Below are positions 44,471 through 56,159 of a DNA stretch of 64,000 nucleotides, piece after piece. The DNA is from Lepas anatifera (taxonomy: Eukaryota; Arthropoda; Thecostraca; Lepadidae). Every line of letters starts with the position of its first letter. Within the stretch, counting starts at the first letter, position 1. The notes below the pieces were generated by a model. That model saw only the letters and a program-made list of their open reading frames with translations, made no database searches and was not told the origin of the DNA. The stretch lies in NCBI GenBank assembly GCA_034440635.1, contig JAOTON010002245.1, positions 1-64,000 of the forward strand. The letters are read 5' to 3'. A program made the position numbers and the translations under genes.

Positions 44471-46299
44471 TTATAACGTTCTTGCATTTTTATAACTGTT
44501 TGCTAATTGTGGCCGACCATGGGACATGTCGCTTTCTTGGGAGAACGGGGAACTGAGGGCGTGAGTTGTGGCAAGAAGCCTAACCAGAGGTGAGGACAGT
44601 GAAGCTGCGATTGGATACATTTGTTTACTTTATCCAAGGTAAGGAAATGCGAGATATGTCGAGGGGGTAACTTCATTTGACACTTCACCTTAATACCAAG
44701 TGTTCATACGGGCATTTCTTTTAATTATTTTAAGCCAGTGACTTCGCCATTGGAAGAGGTAGAGGCCGGACCCCACGTTTTGGGGAAATTAACGGTCTTT
44801 CACCTTAAGCATATAACCAATAAAAATAATTGTTAAAGGCAGGCTTTAGCCTTTAAATGTGACCTTAACGCTGTGAAATCCCTAAAAACATTATCTATCC
44901 TTCTTTGGAATACAAATATGAAAAAGAGGGTTACCTTGCTCCCCAGAAATATGCGACGGTGTTCTTGACTTTGGAAGAGTATAAAGTAACCTTGCGGCAT
45001 ATAAATTCTTTGCCTGCCGCCACCGAATGGAGCAGGGAGGCTCACAGGAAAAATATAAATGGTGTTTTTTGTATTGAATCTTTTTTCTGAATCTCTTCAC
45101 AATTTAGGTGCCCTAAGACCGCAAACATATTTATTATAATCCCAAACTGCGCTGACATTTCACCCTCCCCTTCCCGGCTGTGCTGGGCCGGCCGGTTACC
45201 GGGCATCGCAGCAGAAAGCCGTCGGGCACGCACGCTAGTGCCTTGCATTGTGGACAGTGGTCTTATTACGTTGGAGTGACTCTAGCTACTGGGCTTATAT
45301 TTCCGTTTGTCAGAAACCGTACTTTCTACGTGACCTGATGGGACCCCACGTAACGAGCACAGCCGGAGACCGTACCGGAGCTGGCTCGGGCTCGTTTTAG
45401 TGCGAATGACCCACTAAGCGAGGTCATCCCAGCAAAAGCCTCACTACAGTGCGAAGTGGCATTTGTTTTCTAGTGTAGCTTACCGAACTGAGCCCTGCGT
45501 AACTAAAGACGAGGTTCCACAAGGTCCAGAACATAAAAGGCATCTGGGGTTTCCACTGTTTTAGGCCAGTAGACCACTGAACAGAGGACGCCTACGCAAC
45601 GTCTGCATCACTTTAAGCCGGAGGTTTCAAACCGTGTGATGAAGTAACCCACACGGTTATTGAATACAGAACTGAAGTGTTGTTACAATATCCGTTATAA
45701 TTCAGTTAATTTTCTAAACATCGCTCATGGATGAATTCAGCGGAATGGTCTCGTATAATAGAAAGAAAGAGTTTGCTTTGTGTCGTAACGACTGACAAAG
45801 TAAATTTACACAATAATTATAAGTACCATTAAGATCCTCTGGCTGAGCACGAAAGAATAACCTATCCTATTATCTAGTGATATTAAAACACGAAACGGTC
45901 CTTGCGTGCTGAGGTCAGGTCAATATTTATATAGCTGATAATGCTTAAAGCTCATACTGCAGTGGCAACCCAAACGCGATGACGTCAAAATAAGCGTTCT
46001 ATCACCATTGTGAAGGTAGTTAGCAAATCTAAACCAGTTTCTCCCAATGCGTTTCCAATCGAGAGCGTAGGACCCTGGACAGAACTTAGGTCATCGACAT
46101 CAGAAATCCCGTTACGACACATTGTTGTACTCGGCGTCCTCACTATGTGAAATAAATGTCAGATCATAAGAGTAATTCTTTTCTCACCGCGGCACCTATC
46201 AACGTTTTTTGGCAGTCACTTGGCCTGGACTGGTGACCTGACCTGATATTTCTGGGACCTCAGATTGTGTCACAGGCTACAAAAATGACCACGTAACAC
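44471..46299. other. Unassigned stretch
   Basis: Frames are short (up to 70 codons) on both strands with no domain. I see no element ends or RNA genes. Confidence 0.4.
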
Positions 46300-46303
46300 G
46301 TAT

Positions 46304-46447
46304 ACTGGCGGACGCAGAGGGGGTGGGGCAAAGGGACATGGCCGTCCTCCTCCAAAATTGCGAAATTTCGGCCGATTTTCTTAAACACTATATTTTTACG
46401 ATTTCTCCCGAGTTCACCCCCCCTAAACGGCGCTCCTGCGTCCACCT
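46304..46447. mobile_element. MITE, GGACGCAG family, copy 2
   Basis: Left CTGGCGGACGCAGAGGGG and right (complement) AAGGTGGACGCAGGAGCG are terminal inverted repeats. Read on the minus strand the body matches 15060-15180, including GTTTAAGAAAATCGGCC. Confidence 0.65.
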
Positions 46448-46511
46448 TGAGCACGTATGCCAAGTACGGCGGCGTTGCACTCCTCCGTCTCTCGGCGCCA
46501 GGCGAAGAATC

Positions 46512-46660
46512 TTAACCCATTAAGGCCCGGCGGGCCATTTTTGGACGGTCGTTTCAAAAGGGCCTGTGCGTATCGCTTTTCGCTCTATGATCGCTGGAAT
46601 CATGTTGGCATGAAGTGAAAGCCTGAGAGTTCCTGTTAAACCGAAAAAAATATGCATTGC
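46512..46660 (+). repeat. TTAACCCATTAAGGCCCGG repeat end
   Basis: TTAACCCATTAAGGCCCGGC followed by GGGCCATTTTTGGACG matches 54030-54060. The opposite end was not found, so the right boundary is arbitrary. Confidence 0.5.
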
Positions 46661-47397
46661 ACCGTAAGATTGAAAATTGAAAGGTCTTAAATTTGGCCGT
46701 TTTTACCCTTTAGACTACTAATTTGCATATCATGGAATAATGGGGGCAGCTGTGAATATGATAAAACCAGAAATGCAAGAGGAGAGCTTATGGAACGGAA
46801 CGAGATATATAATGAGTTTTCGATCGGTGTGTGTAAAGCTGGGTTGACGCCGAAATTTCGAGCGACCAGTTTTGGACCGCCGGGCCCCAGCGTCAATTCC
46901 AAGTCGAGTGCGTTGCCGCAGAAATGCTGCGCGTGGCGGCATTGTGGCCAGCCCCCGTTCAAGTTGCCTGGCATTTTGCGGCGGTGACGTCGTCGCCGCG
47001 ATGCCGCAGGCGTCTTGCGGCTTGAAGTATTGGCAAACTGGGTATATTTGACATGGTCAGTAAAGGTTGCAAATGACTGAAAGACGTCAAAAATGGCTTA
47101 GTTGACAAGTTTGATCATATTTCTAGCCAGTATAGGGTTTCTGCAGCCCTAAGACCGGCCTGCAGGGACTTCAGGGGCTTTTCCCGCAGTGATGTTCCGT
47201 TGCTCTTAAGAGTCATTATCAGTGTAATAGCATTGCAATTTCATCCTTCACGTCATCGTTGCTTAGATGAAAATACGAAGTACGTGTCTATCCAATGGAG
47301 GTTTCTTAGCGAGACGAACAAATTGTTTAAGGTGCCTCGCGTTCGTGGGTCCAGGGCTTATTTTGGGGAGGCTAGAAAACTCAAACCTCCCCACTGC
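46661..47397. other. Unassigned stretch
   Basis: A short GC-rich block near 46980-47025 has CGCCGCGATGCCGCAGG/CTTGCGGC repeats. No coding domain or element boundary is supported. Confidence 0.4.
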
Positions 47398-47657
47398 CAG
47401 TGGTGGATACAAGGGGACTAGGGCTCGAGCCCCCCCCCATGCTAGTGTCAAGTAAATGCATAGGCCGATGCTGATGTGAGGCAATGGCGAGGAGGCTCGA
47501 ACGCCCTTGCCCATACCCCAAAAAGTCCTGTACCCGCCACTGTCCCCCGCCATAGCCTCCGAACAGCCTTTGCTTATACAGATATTAGTAGACATCTCGG
47601 AGGGGTCCCCTCGAAATTTAGGAGTCTCGTGAGCCCCATAACCTCTTTATATCCGCC
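47398..47657. mobile_element. Two abutting hAT-type MITE relics of the CAGTGGYGGATA family
   Basis: CAGTGGTGGATACAAGG at 47398 and CCTGTACCCGCCACTG ending 47542 bound one unit. Directly after it, a reverse-oriented partial copy ends in TATATCCGCCACTG (47657). Both share GGAGGCTGTTCCGAGG-like and GGCAATGG segments with 57921-58078. Confidence 0.6.
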
Positions 47658-47665
47658 ACTGGTAC

Positions 47666-47978
47666 CATAGGCGAATCCAAGGGACAAACCGCGGGCGGGT
47701 GTCCCCCGATGGGCCCTCGAGGTCACACCTGAAATGGTCATAGCGCCTCCTGAACGGTCGATGGCGCCACCTGAAATGTCACTTCCCACCCCCACCCCCT
47801 CCACAGAATGCGGAAAGCAGCGCCCGCCGATAGAATTTGGCGCCCACCTGATGGGTTTTGCCAGCCAAAAATTGCGCCCCCTGGTCCGAATGAAGCCCCC
47901 TCGTCTGGATGACACCCCCTCCCGGGAAGAATGCCCCCGCCCCCCACCCCCCGACTGGCAATCCTGGATTCGCCCATG
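47666..47978. mobile_element. MITE, CATAGGCGAATCCA ends, 313 bp
   Basis: The left end CATAGGCGAATCCAAGG and the right end CCTGGATTCGCCCATG are inverted repeats. The flanks ACTGGTAC and ACTAGTGC agree at six of eight positions, consistent with an old 8-bp duplication. The body is C-rich and G-poor on the plus strand. Confidence 0.7.
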
Positions 47979-47986
47979 ACTAGTGC

Positions 47987-48600
47987 ACTGTATATACAAA
48001 CAGCCCAATTACAATAACTTTGGGTGCAATTTAATCACATTTACGGGTTTCAATGGGGTGAGTCAGAGGCGTAGCCTGGGAATTTTTACGGGGGGACAGG
48101 AGTCGTCCGGCAATGATGACAAGATAGGGGAAGAGTTGGCACTTGGCGGATGTAGGAGACAAGGGGGCACTTGGTCCTTCAATAGCCAATGGGAAGCACA
48201 TCCCACGACCATGCTGCTTTCGACGCCCATGAGTGCAACTGTTAGAGCGATCGGCACGTGTTGCATTTAGGCCTTGAGCAGCGGCTATAATCCGGTTCTG
48301 AGGTGCGATCTTTCCTACTATCGTTGCTGTTTCCGTATCTACCTAAACCCACTCGCTTCACCCTGTATGTCGTTTCATTGGTTTTTATTCTCGCTCGGTC
48401 CTGTCATGTTTCTCTTTTACAGTGCTGCGGCTCAGTAAAAACCGTAGTAGGATTGCCAGACTAGTCTATTTTTTAGTATAACATACCAAATTCACTTCGT
48501 AGACATTAAAGTGTAAAAAGTATATTCCATGGCTCTTTTCTTAAATATCTAAACTTATTTATCCAAAAAGCTTAAATTTTAACCATCAAAATAAGGAGAT
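47987..48600. other. Unassigned stretch with a lone hAT-type end
   Basis: CAGAGGCGTAGCCTGGG at 48064 matches the left end of the MITE at 22901 but has no partner. The rest is unassigned. Confidence 0.4.
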
Positions 48601-50398
48601 GTTTTCTTTCTTAGTGAATACCCAAGAAAACTGTGGAACACACTGTTAAATATCACTCGAAAAAAACAAAGTCAAACAAGATCTTCAAGAAAAGTCTATC
48701 TATGATGGCAAACAAATTACAGACCCAATGCCAATTGCAAATAGCTTCAATAATTTTTTGCCTCAATAGCTTCAACCTTCGATTCTAAACTTCCCCCGTC
48801 CACCTCAGATCCTCTCGGCTACCTTCAAAATCAGCCCCCTTCTTTATTCAGGTTTCAGCCAGTCCCAAATCAAACCATCGAAAGAATTATTTTGTTTCTG
48901 GGTAAAACTGGAGCTGGATATTACTATATAAGCGCAAAAATATTGAAACTTATCTGTCCTGTCATATCTCCCCAGCTCTCACATGTATTCAACCTGTGTC
49001 TAGCTAACGGTATTTTCCCAAACGAATTCAAAAAGGCAGTAGTTGTCGCAATTTTTAAGGGAGGCGACTCATCTGAATTTACAAATTACCAGCCCATCTC
49101 GATTCTTCCAGTCTTGTCAAAGGTTTTTGAAAAAATAGTCCACGAACAAGTCTCTCAATACGTCTGTAATGAAAATATCATCTTTCAAAATCAATACGGA
49201 TTCCGGCAACATCACAGCTGTTTCATGCCTTTAGCCTTACTCTATGATTCAATCACGTCAGCTATAAATTCCAAAAAAGTGTGTGCCTCTATTTTCTTAG
49301 ATTTCAGTAAGGCCTTCGACACAGTCAATCATTCTATTCTGCTCGCTAAACTTAAACTACTTGGCTTTGATGAACTTTCATCGAAATTTTTTTAATCATA
49401 CCTCCATGGAAGATCCAAAACTGAAATTTAATGGTACATTATCTAACGCTTGTCAGTTACCGCCCCTCTCTGTGCCCCAGGGCAGTGTCCTTGGCCCATT
49501 GCTATTTCTTATTTACATAAACGACCTCCCAAATAGCTGTTTTATTCCGAGTTATTTTCTTTTTGCTGATGATACCACTCTATTATTTACTGCCGATAAT
49601 ATTGCCGAACTGGAAAACGATATAAACAGGTGACTCCCCAACGTATCTTGCTGGCTCCGCTCCATTAGGCTAACTCTAAATGCCAAAAAAGTCTGCTTTT
49701 CAAATATACCCCACGGCTTGTCAAAATATTTCGATTTCTATAGACAATGTACCACTTACTAGGACATTCTCTACCAAATATCTCGGGGTAATAGTTGACG
49801 AGGATCTGAGGTGGACAACCCATATAAAAAACGTTGAGAATAACTTATCACGCAATATTGGCCTGATTAGTCGATCTAAACATATGTTAACCTCCCACCA
49901 ACTTCTCCTCCTTTATAATGCACTTATATTACCATGCCTGACCTATGCTCTTGAAGTGTTCGGGAACACGTTCAATTATAGGTTAAATAGACTTATTATC
50001 CTCCAAGAAAGAATGGTGCGAATTATAGATCATGCTGACAGACTCTCTCATACAAGCCCCATTTTCAAGAAATACAACATACTTAAACTTCTTGACCTTA
50101 TCCAGTACACAAATATCAATGTCATACACAAACATTTACGTGGCGTTCTCCCTGCATCGTTTGCTAGCAAATTCCAAAGGCGAGATCAGGACCCAAATTA
50201 TCTTAGAAATGTTAGGCATGGTGACCACTTCACTATCCCATTCTCCCGCACTGTTTATAGAACATTTTTACTTTTTCTGCTGCCCCTAGGCCATGGAATA
50301 CAATTATTGCCTCTAGAATCCGGAATCTGGACGACGTGCCTCGAGGCAAGTCTTTCTTTAAGATTGTTGTTAAAAAATTCTTAGAGCAGTATTGACGA
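48600..50398 (+). pseudogene. Broken reverse transcriptase of a second non-LTR retrotransposon (CR1/L2/Jockey-like)
   Basis: The piece from about 48600 reads as RT N-terminal flank with stops. From 48892 the RT fingers and palm follow: FTNYQPISILPVLSKVFEK, QNQYGFRQHHS and motif A FLDFSKAFDTVNH. A shift near 49400 leads to VPQGSVLGPLLFLIYINDL and the catalytic FADDTTLLF (49560-49590). A stop at 49631 and another shift lead to KYLGVIVDEDLRW and the thumb (49680-50384). Endonuclease and ORF1 are absent, so it is 5'-truncated. It differs clearly from the FVDD-type LINE at 25.6-40.6 kb and lacks RNase H. Confidence 0.85.
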
Positions 50399-51254
50399 AA
50401 ATTCGTTTAGATAATAGAACCATTCGTTGCCACCACCATTCTGTATTTATTTCACCAAGCCATAGATTATAAATCTTACTGCGCCATTGCAACCTAATCA
50501 AATTGTGTTTAGACTGACCGCGGAGCCTTTCGATTCGGGTAGACGCAATGGCGTCAATACAGGCCCGCCTCTGGCACCCATTTTCTACCCTCAGCCCAAC
50601 TCATCTGTCTAAACCGCGCTATACCTGATTCTCACCTTTTCAACCAGGCGTATGTATGGCACAATTTACCGATGCCCGTCCTGGTCCTCTCTAAACTATA
50701 ATTATCTTTACCCCCCCAGGCTACGTGCGCTGCTGTTGGTGGTCTCTGCTGCCGTCTCCGGGGCGGTGGCTTCTCGGGCCTTGCCAGCCCGGGCCCGTCC
50801 GTCTGGGCGCCTGGCTGTTATGGCGCCTCTCCGGTCGCCATCGGGCGGCCCCGTGGCGGGCGCTGGTCGCGTGCTCCGCTAGGTGGTGCGGTGGCGCTGG
50901 TGGTGCGGCGGCAGCACTGATGATGGCGTTGGGCGGCGCTGGGGCGGCGGCGGCTTGGTCCATGAGCCGGCCGCGGAGTAGTCTTGGTGGCTGTGTCCGG
51001 CTGGCAGGCCTTGAACATGAAACACTACGTATCCCATACGCGGTTCCTGGCAAACTGACTTTATTTTATGTTATTTAATTTTTTTCCCTCACACATTTTT
51101 TTTATTTATTTATTACCACATCGTACACCCCATCTTATGTGTGCATGGCCACCCACTCGCTCCTCTGACCCGCCTGCGCCTGCCCCTGGCCTGCTGAAAC
51201 GTGGGGCATCGGTTTCTTACCGCTTCATCTTGTTTTACCTCATAGGCTCGTTTT
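50399..51254. other. Unassigned stretch, probably 3' UTR of the LINE then GC-rich DNA
   Basis: 50399-50720 may be the 3' untranslated part of the preceding LINE, although no tail repeat or target duplication is visible. 50720-51010 is very GC-rich, with frames open on both strands that look like base-composition artefacts. Confidence 0.4.
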
Positions 51255-51458
51255 TTAACCCATGTGTATTGCGTGCTTTTATGAATATATGTATGGATGT
51301 ATACCAAGAAAACAATCGAAATTTTACTAGTAGAAAACTTAAATCAACCTGGGATTCTAGGGCCTTGGTTGTGGCATCATTGTGATGTAAACCTTGGATG
51401 TAAACAGCGGCAGCCGTGGATTCAGACCAGTAGGAAGCGAGGCATACCTGTAGTAATC

Positions 51459-53428
51459 ATGCCAAGAGTCCAGTGCATCACAGTGAAGGAAGCGGTTGAA
51501 CTCATCATGGAGGATCAACTTAGTGATGATGATGTGGAACTAGTGACGATTCCCCCAGAAGTAAAGGACGATCTGAGTGACCAGGACGAGGCGGATGACA
51601 ACGGCACAGGACCAGCTACCGTGCAAGACGTTCCGGGCACGGTGGAAGTACATTTTGATTCTGAAGATGTGGACGACCAGGGGCGGACGCAGACTCGAGT
51701 TTTGGGAGGCCAAACCCTTGTCTGCCTCGCCTCCTAGGGGGGAGCGAAGTTTTTTTGCTCTACAGACCCAGTGTAAACACCGTTTTCAGTGCTCGACAGA
51801 CCTAGTATAAGATACCTCTCCAAGTGCATGGTTGCTCTCGGGGGGGGGAGCGAAGATTTTTTGCTCTACAGACGTAGTGTAAACACCTTTTTCAAAAATT
51901 TCTCCGGCATTTGGGGGGCCAAAATATAGTTTGGCCCCCTCTCCAGCGCTTTGGGGGGCATGGCCGGAATGCCCCCCCCTGCGTCCACCAATGTGGGCGA
52001 CCCGCCCTGTCCTCCGCAAAAAGAAAGCAGGGGCTTTGAGGAAACGAAGAGATCCCAGATATTCAGGATGGAGTACTGTGTCGTATACGGCTACTGAAAC
52101 TAACGAAGCAATGATGAATCAGCTGAGCTCAAAGACAGCAGTCGAAGTCTTTGAGCAAGTCTTCGGTGACGCTGTCATCGAGCTGATCTTGACGGAGACA
52201 CTGCGCTACGCCCGCACAGTCAGGAACGACCCCCAGTTCAACCTTGACGAGATTGAACTAAAGGCGTTTCTGGGCGTGCTGATATACTCTGGCTATTGCA
52301 AGCTGTCCAATGAGAGAATGTACTGGTCAGAGGCACAGGACGCGCAGCACACCATCATACGATGTACCATGTCCCGCAACCGGTACAAGAAGATAAAGTC
52401 CTATCTTCATGTTCAGGACAATTCTACGCTGCCCGTTCAGCCGCACCAGCTACAAGACTGAGCCTTCAAGGTTCGACCCATTCTGGACCTGCTGAACGCA
52501 TCGTTCCAGCAGTTCGGTGTGTTGGAAGAGGATCTTGCGGTAGACGAAATGATGATACGATACTATGGCCACCATGGCCTGAAACAGTTCATGCGGGGCA
52601 AACCGATCAGGTTCGGCTACAAGCTGTGGGCGCTGTGTGGCAGTGATGGGTACTACTACAAATTCGACCTCTACTGCGGGAAGGAGAAGCGACAGGAGCT
52701 GCAGCACCTTCCCATGGGAACACGTGTCGTCCTCGACATAATCAGCGCTATCGAAGTTCCAGGCGCGCACAGGCTGTTCTTCGACAACCTGTTCACGTCA
52801 CGAGCGCTGCTGGCTGAGCTGAAAGGGCGTGGTCTGCGCGCCACCGGCACAGTGCGAGAGAACAGGATGGACAAGTGCCCAGTCACGCCTCTGAAGGATA
52901 TGACAAGGGGCAAGCGCGGAGCCTACGAGCAGCACTTCGGCACGACTTCAGAAGTCCTTCTGGTGCGCTGGAAAGACGATAAAGTGGTTAACGTGATGAC
53001 CAACTTCCACACGGCTGTACCCGTGACCACGACGAAGCGCTATGGCCGAGGTGTGAAGGGACGGGTGTCGTAGCAGCCAGCTGTGACGGGGCGGTAGTCA
53101 ACAGCTGGCTGCCTCACCGCTCTGCAGTGCCCCGACAACCGCAGCTGACGCTGCTTCAGTTTTGCCGGGACATCGCCACTACAGATCTCATGGCAGCTGC
53201 CGGTGCCAACAACGAAGCTGGGGAGAAGCCGAGTGGTTTCAAGGGCACGCACGCCACTTGGATTCCCAGAAGCCTCCGTACGATGGTGTGGGTCACCTGC
53301 CTGGTGTCCTAGTCTCCCGCCGTCGCTGTCAGCTGGAGAGCTGCAAACGGAGGTCTTCCAAGAAGTGCGTAAAGTGTGATGTGCCTCTGTGCCTGCCTTG
53401 CTTTGCAGCGTATCACCAGAGCGTGTAA
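51459..53428 (+). pseudogene. piggyBac-type transposase, disrupted
   Basis: The ATG at 51459 opens an acidic N-terminus (SDDDVELVTIPPEV). A MITE interrupts it at 51678-51993. The catalytic region follows: ELKAFLGVLIYSGYCK, RYKKIKSYLHVQDN, an in-frame TGA at 52459-52461, then DEMMIRYYGHHGLKQFM (first Asp), LFFDNLFTSRAL (second Asp) and VRWKDDKVVNVMTNFH (third Asp region). The coding frame ends at 53071. After a shift, a cysteine-rich C-terminal finger CQLESC...CVKCDVPLCLPCF..YH (53325-53425) remains. Such enzymes excise and insert DNA at TTAA in the nucleus. This copy cannot make full-length protein. Confidence 0.92.
51678..51993. mobile_element. MITE, GGACGCAG-ended, inserted in the piggyBac transposase
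   Basis: The left end CAGGGGCGGACGCAG and the right end (complement) CATTGGTGGACGCAG are inverted repeats. An 8-bp duplication TGGACGAC / TGGGCGAC (51670-51677 and 51994-52001, one mismatch) flanks the 316-bp unit. Two internal blocks starting GGGAGCGAAG..TTTTTTGCTC are tandemly related. Confidence 0.85.
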
Positions 53429-53440
53429 GCGGGTCAGCTG

Positions 53441-54027
53441 GAATATGTTTTTTTGAGGTGATGAGAGTGATTGGCTATTCAGGCTGTCTGCTACTCGAAA
53501 TATATTTAAAGACCTGGATAGTGTTGCTGTCCTTTGCCTAGTCGCAGCCCAGGAATAGGGTCAGCATTCAGCAATGCTTCTTTGTTGCATATTCGTGCAA
53601 TACTAGTTTATGGATTTTGACGCATGTAGCTCGTAATACACATTACTGCCAGTTGGTTGAATTTTGTAATGGCTGGGCAGCTATCAATAATGTTTTTGTT
53701 CTTTAAGGTGGCAATATAAAGAACAAATAACATGAAATTGTCCCGCGGTCACAGTTCTGTAATTAGATTTTGTTCCTGGCCGAGAGGGAGGGTAACTGAC
53801 GGTACCAGCGTTCACAAGTATACAATCACTATGCCGCAACCACTCGAAACTTGCCTGGTCATGCAGTGTGACTGTCCAAAGCAGCTTTTCTACGCATGCA
53901 TATCCTTACAACTACGCCCATTGAACAAATTAAAACGGTCATTAATCTGACACATGCGCTATTTGGAGCCGTGACGCCTGCTCTCCGGCTACGCGGCCGC
54001 CCGGTCAGTCGGCTGGCCGCGCGTAGG
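53441..54027. other. Unassigned stretch downstream of piggyBac relic
   Basis: This may be the untranslated 3' part of the piggyBac element. No terminal repeat or other structure is clear. Confidence 0.4.
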
Positions 54028-54196
54028 GTCATCGTTGGGGCCCGGCGGGCCATTTTTGGACGCATTTATGTTTCAAAATCCATTGAGGCTAAGGTTTTGA
54101 AATTTTTAGGATTTCTTATTACCGTTATCAGAAGACTGTTTGCAAAAAATACGGAAGAATTGCAACGTGAACTTGGTCCGGGCCTTAATGGGTTAA
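54028..54196. mobile_element. TTAA-type MITE, CCATTAAGGCCCGG ends, about 170 bp
   Basis: The right end, complemented, is TTAACCCATTAAGGCCCGG (54178-54196). The left end is partly mutated (GTTGGGGCCCGGCGGGCC) and followed by ATTTTTGGACG as at 46528. A frame open through this unit (53896-54441) does not resemble a protein. Confidence 0.6.
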
Positions 54197-54685
54197 GGAA
54201 GTTGATAACAGCCCCTCTTTCCGGCATGGTTTACGATATGATCTTTTCGGATACCCATTATTTTTTGGACGGTTTCAGGGTAAGAACACATGCAGATTTC
54301 TTATATTTGAATTTAAAGAAAATCGAAGTCCTCGCTCTTAAAATTTTGAAATCATTTTTTATTCCTAAGTTTATCGACTTCGAAAATTTTCAGAAACTAT
54401 TTTTGGAAATCATTAGTAATCGACAAGTATCCTCCCTCTAAAACCGTTAACTGATTCCAAATATCTCCGCAACTTTTTGAGGTACAAAGCTTTAAATTTT
54501 ACCAATCACGGAGTGACGTCATAATTTGACGTCACTGTTGCAACGAAACTAAAACCCGGAGGTCTTTTTCGACCATATATTTGAATTCTAGACTATGAAG
54601 AACCCCTATACACCTCATTTCGTAGAGATCTGGGGGGGTGCCGTGTAAAATCAAATTTTAACTGGTTGAGTTGGCATGGAATGAC

Positions 54686-54744
<59 letters not shown>

Positions 54745-56159
54745 TGGGCCTTGCCCTGCCTTGTTCAGTTTTTTTCAACTGCCCGGCTTGTGACAGGCTT
54801 CTAACAACAGCTTCAGTCCAGGGCCGGGCCTGCAACACTGCACGAAACTCGCAACCTCTAGTGTCCACTGACCCTCAGTTATTTTATCTTATGGTGAGCT
54901 CAGTACTGTTCTGTTGGTATCTAGCCTGAAATCCAGGGACATTGTTCTCTGAAAGAATACCGTTAGACTCTCATATTGTTGCCTTTTTTGGGATAAAGTG
55001 TCTATAAACTTGGCCAGGTTAGGATGAACGATGCATTTTATGTAATCATCTGGTGCGGGCCTGTCCGAAGCCTTCTCGGTCTGATTCATACTGGAATGTG
55101 ACGCATCTGATTAAGCTCCAATTGATCTTTTGGGAGATTGCTAAGTTATAGTATGACAGAATCTGAATAATTTCACGTAATATCCGTCCGGCTAATTTGG
55201 TATATGAGGCCCCTATCTCCCTTTGAATGATCTATTATTTAGAAAACGGTGCTATATCTTCGTCCAGTCCTGCGTCGCTCTGGGACGAAGTCTTTGATAT
55301 AATGGTATAGGACATTTCCTGCTAAGTCTATGCTGAAGTGCTTTATATAGGCAGATTATTTAAAATATACCTGCTAATTGTTTTGAAGTGCGATGATATA
55401 TCTTCCAACAAGGAGAATGTAAGAGTTCGAGGGAAGTCCAGTGGTCCCTATCATTTCTCATTCAGACAACAGCATAAACAATTTACATAAACAAGCATTG
55501 CATAAAAAACTTGTTTTGCTGCATTCTAACGGGGTAGTCTTCAGCTCACTTACCACAGCGACTGGAAATCCCCAACCCTTCGCTTGACTGGCACGGATAC
55601 CTAGATCACGTGTTTACTACGTGTTTACAATCAGCATGCGCAGGGGTTAGCGTAGTAAGTTGTGTGTGTCACACTGGAGGCACAGTGCTTTGAACCCAGA
55701 GGACCAGTAAGGTGTGTATTGGGGTTTATAAGGCGCTTTCAGCATCTAGGCTATATCGCGAGGATCAATAAGGTTTCACACGTGGCCTAGCCCCTACAGT
55801 GCAGGCGAACTGGTGCGATCGCGCGATTGCGACGGTCTCAAAATGTAGGTCTGACGGGTATTAAACAAATCACTTAAGAGCACAGAATATCAACATGAAA
55901 TCCTCCAAAACAACTTGTTTTCAAAATAAGACCATTACTTCAGTCTTCTTCCGAGCGCCAGCCTTTTGAGCACATATGTGAAAAATTCAGGTGTTGAGTG
56001 GACTCAACTCTGGCTTACAGCGTGGGCACTGATTCCACTTCTGACTCAGCTCAACTGGTCGAACAATTGAGTCGACTCTGGCTTAACCGAAATCCAGAAG
56101 TGAGTCCACATCAACTCTGACTCGAGTAAAAATTAAGTCGAATCTTATTCTGAATCTTG
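54197..56159. other. Unassigned stretch with a (TA)n array
   Basis: A (TA)n run occupies 54688-54742. The rest shows only short frames, with no boundary or RNA signal. GACTCAACTC/GAGTCGACTC-like short repeats occur around 55990-56130. Confidence 0.4.

Larger units (their letters stand above)
51255..53440 (+). mobile_element. piggyBac element, 5' part
   Basis: TTAACCCATGTG at 51255 is a plausible 5' terminus about 200 bases before the transposase ATG. A matching 3' end (CACATGGGTTAA) was not found; the nearest ATGGGTTAA is at 54188-54196 and belongs to another repeat. The boundary at the right is set at the end of the coding relic. Confidence 0.55.

Noticed and set aside
50652..51078. GC-rich overlapping frames as a conserved gene
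   Set aside because: Frames are open on both strands because of base composition; no domain is seen.
53896..54441. 181-codon frame as a gene
   Set aside because: It runs through a MITE and AT-rich DNA, with no domain; coding is unlikely.
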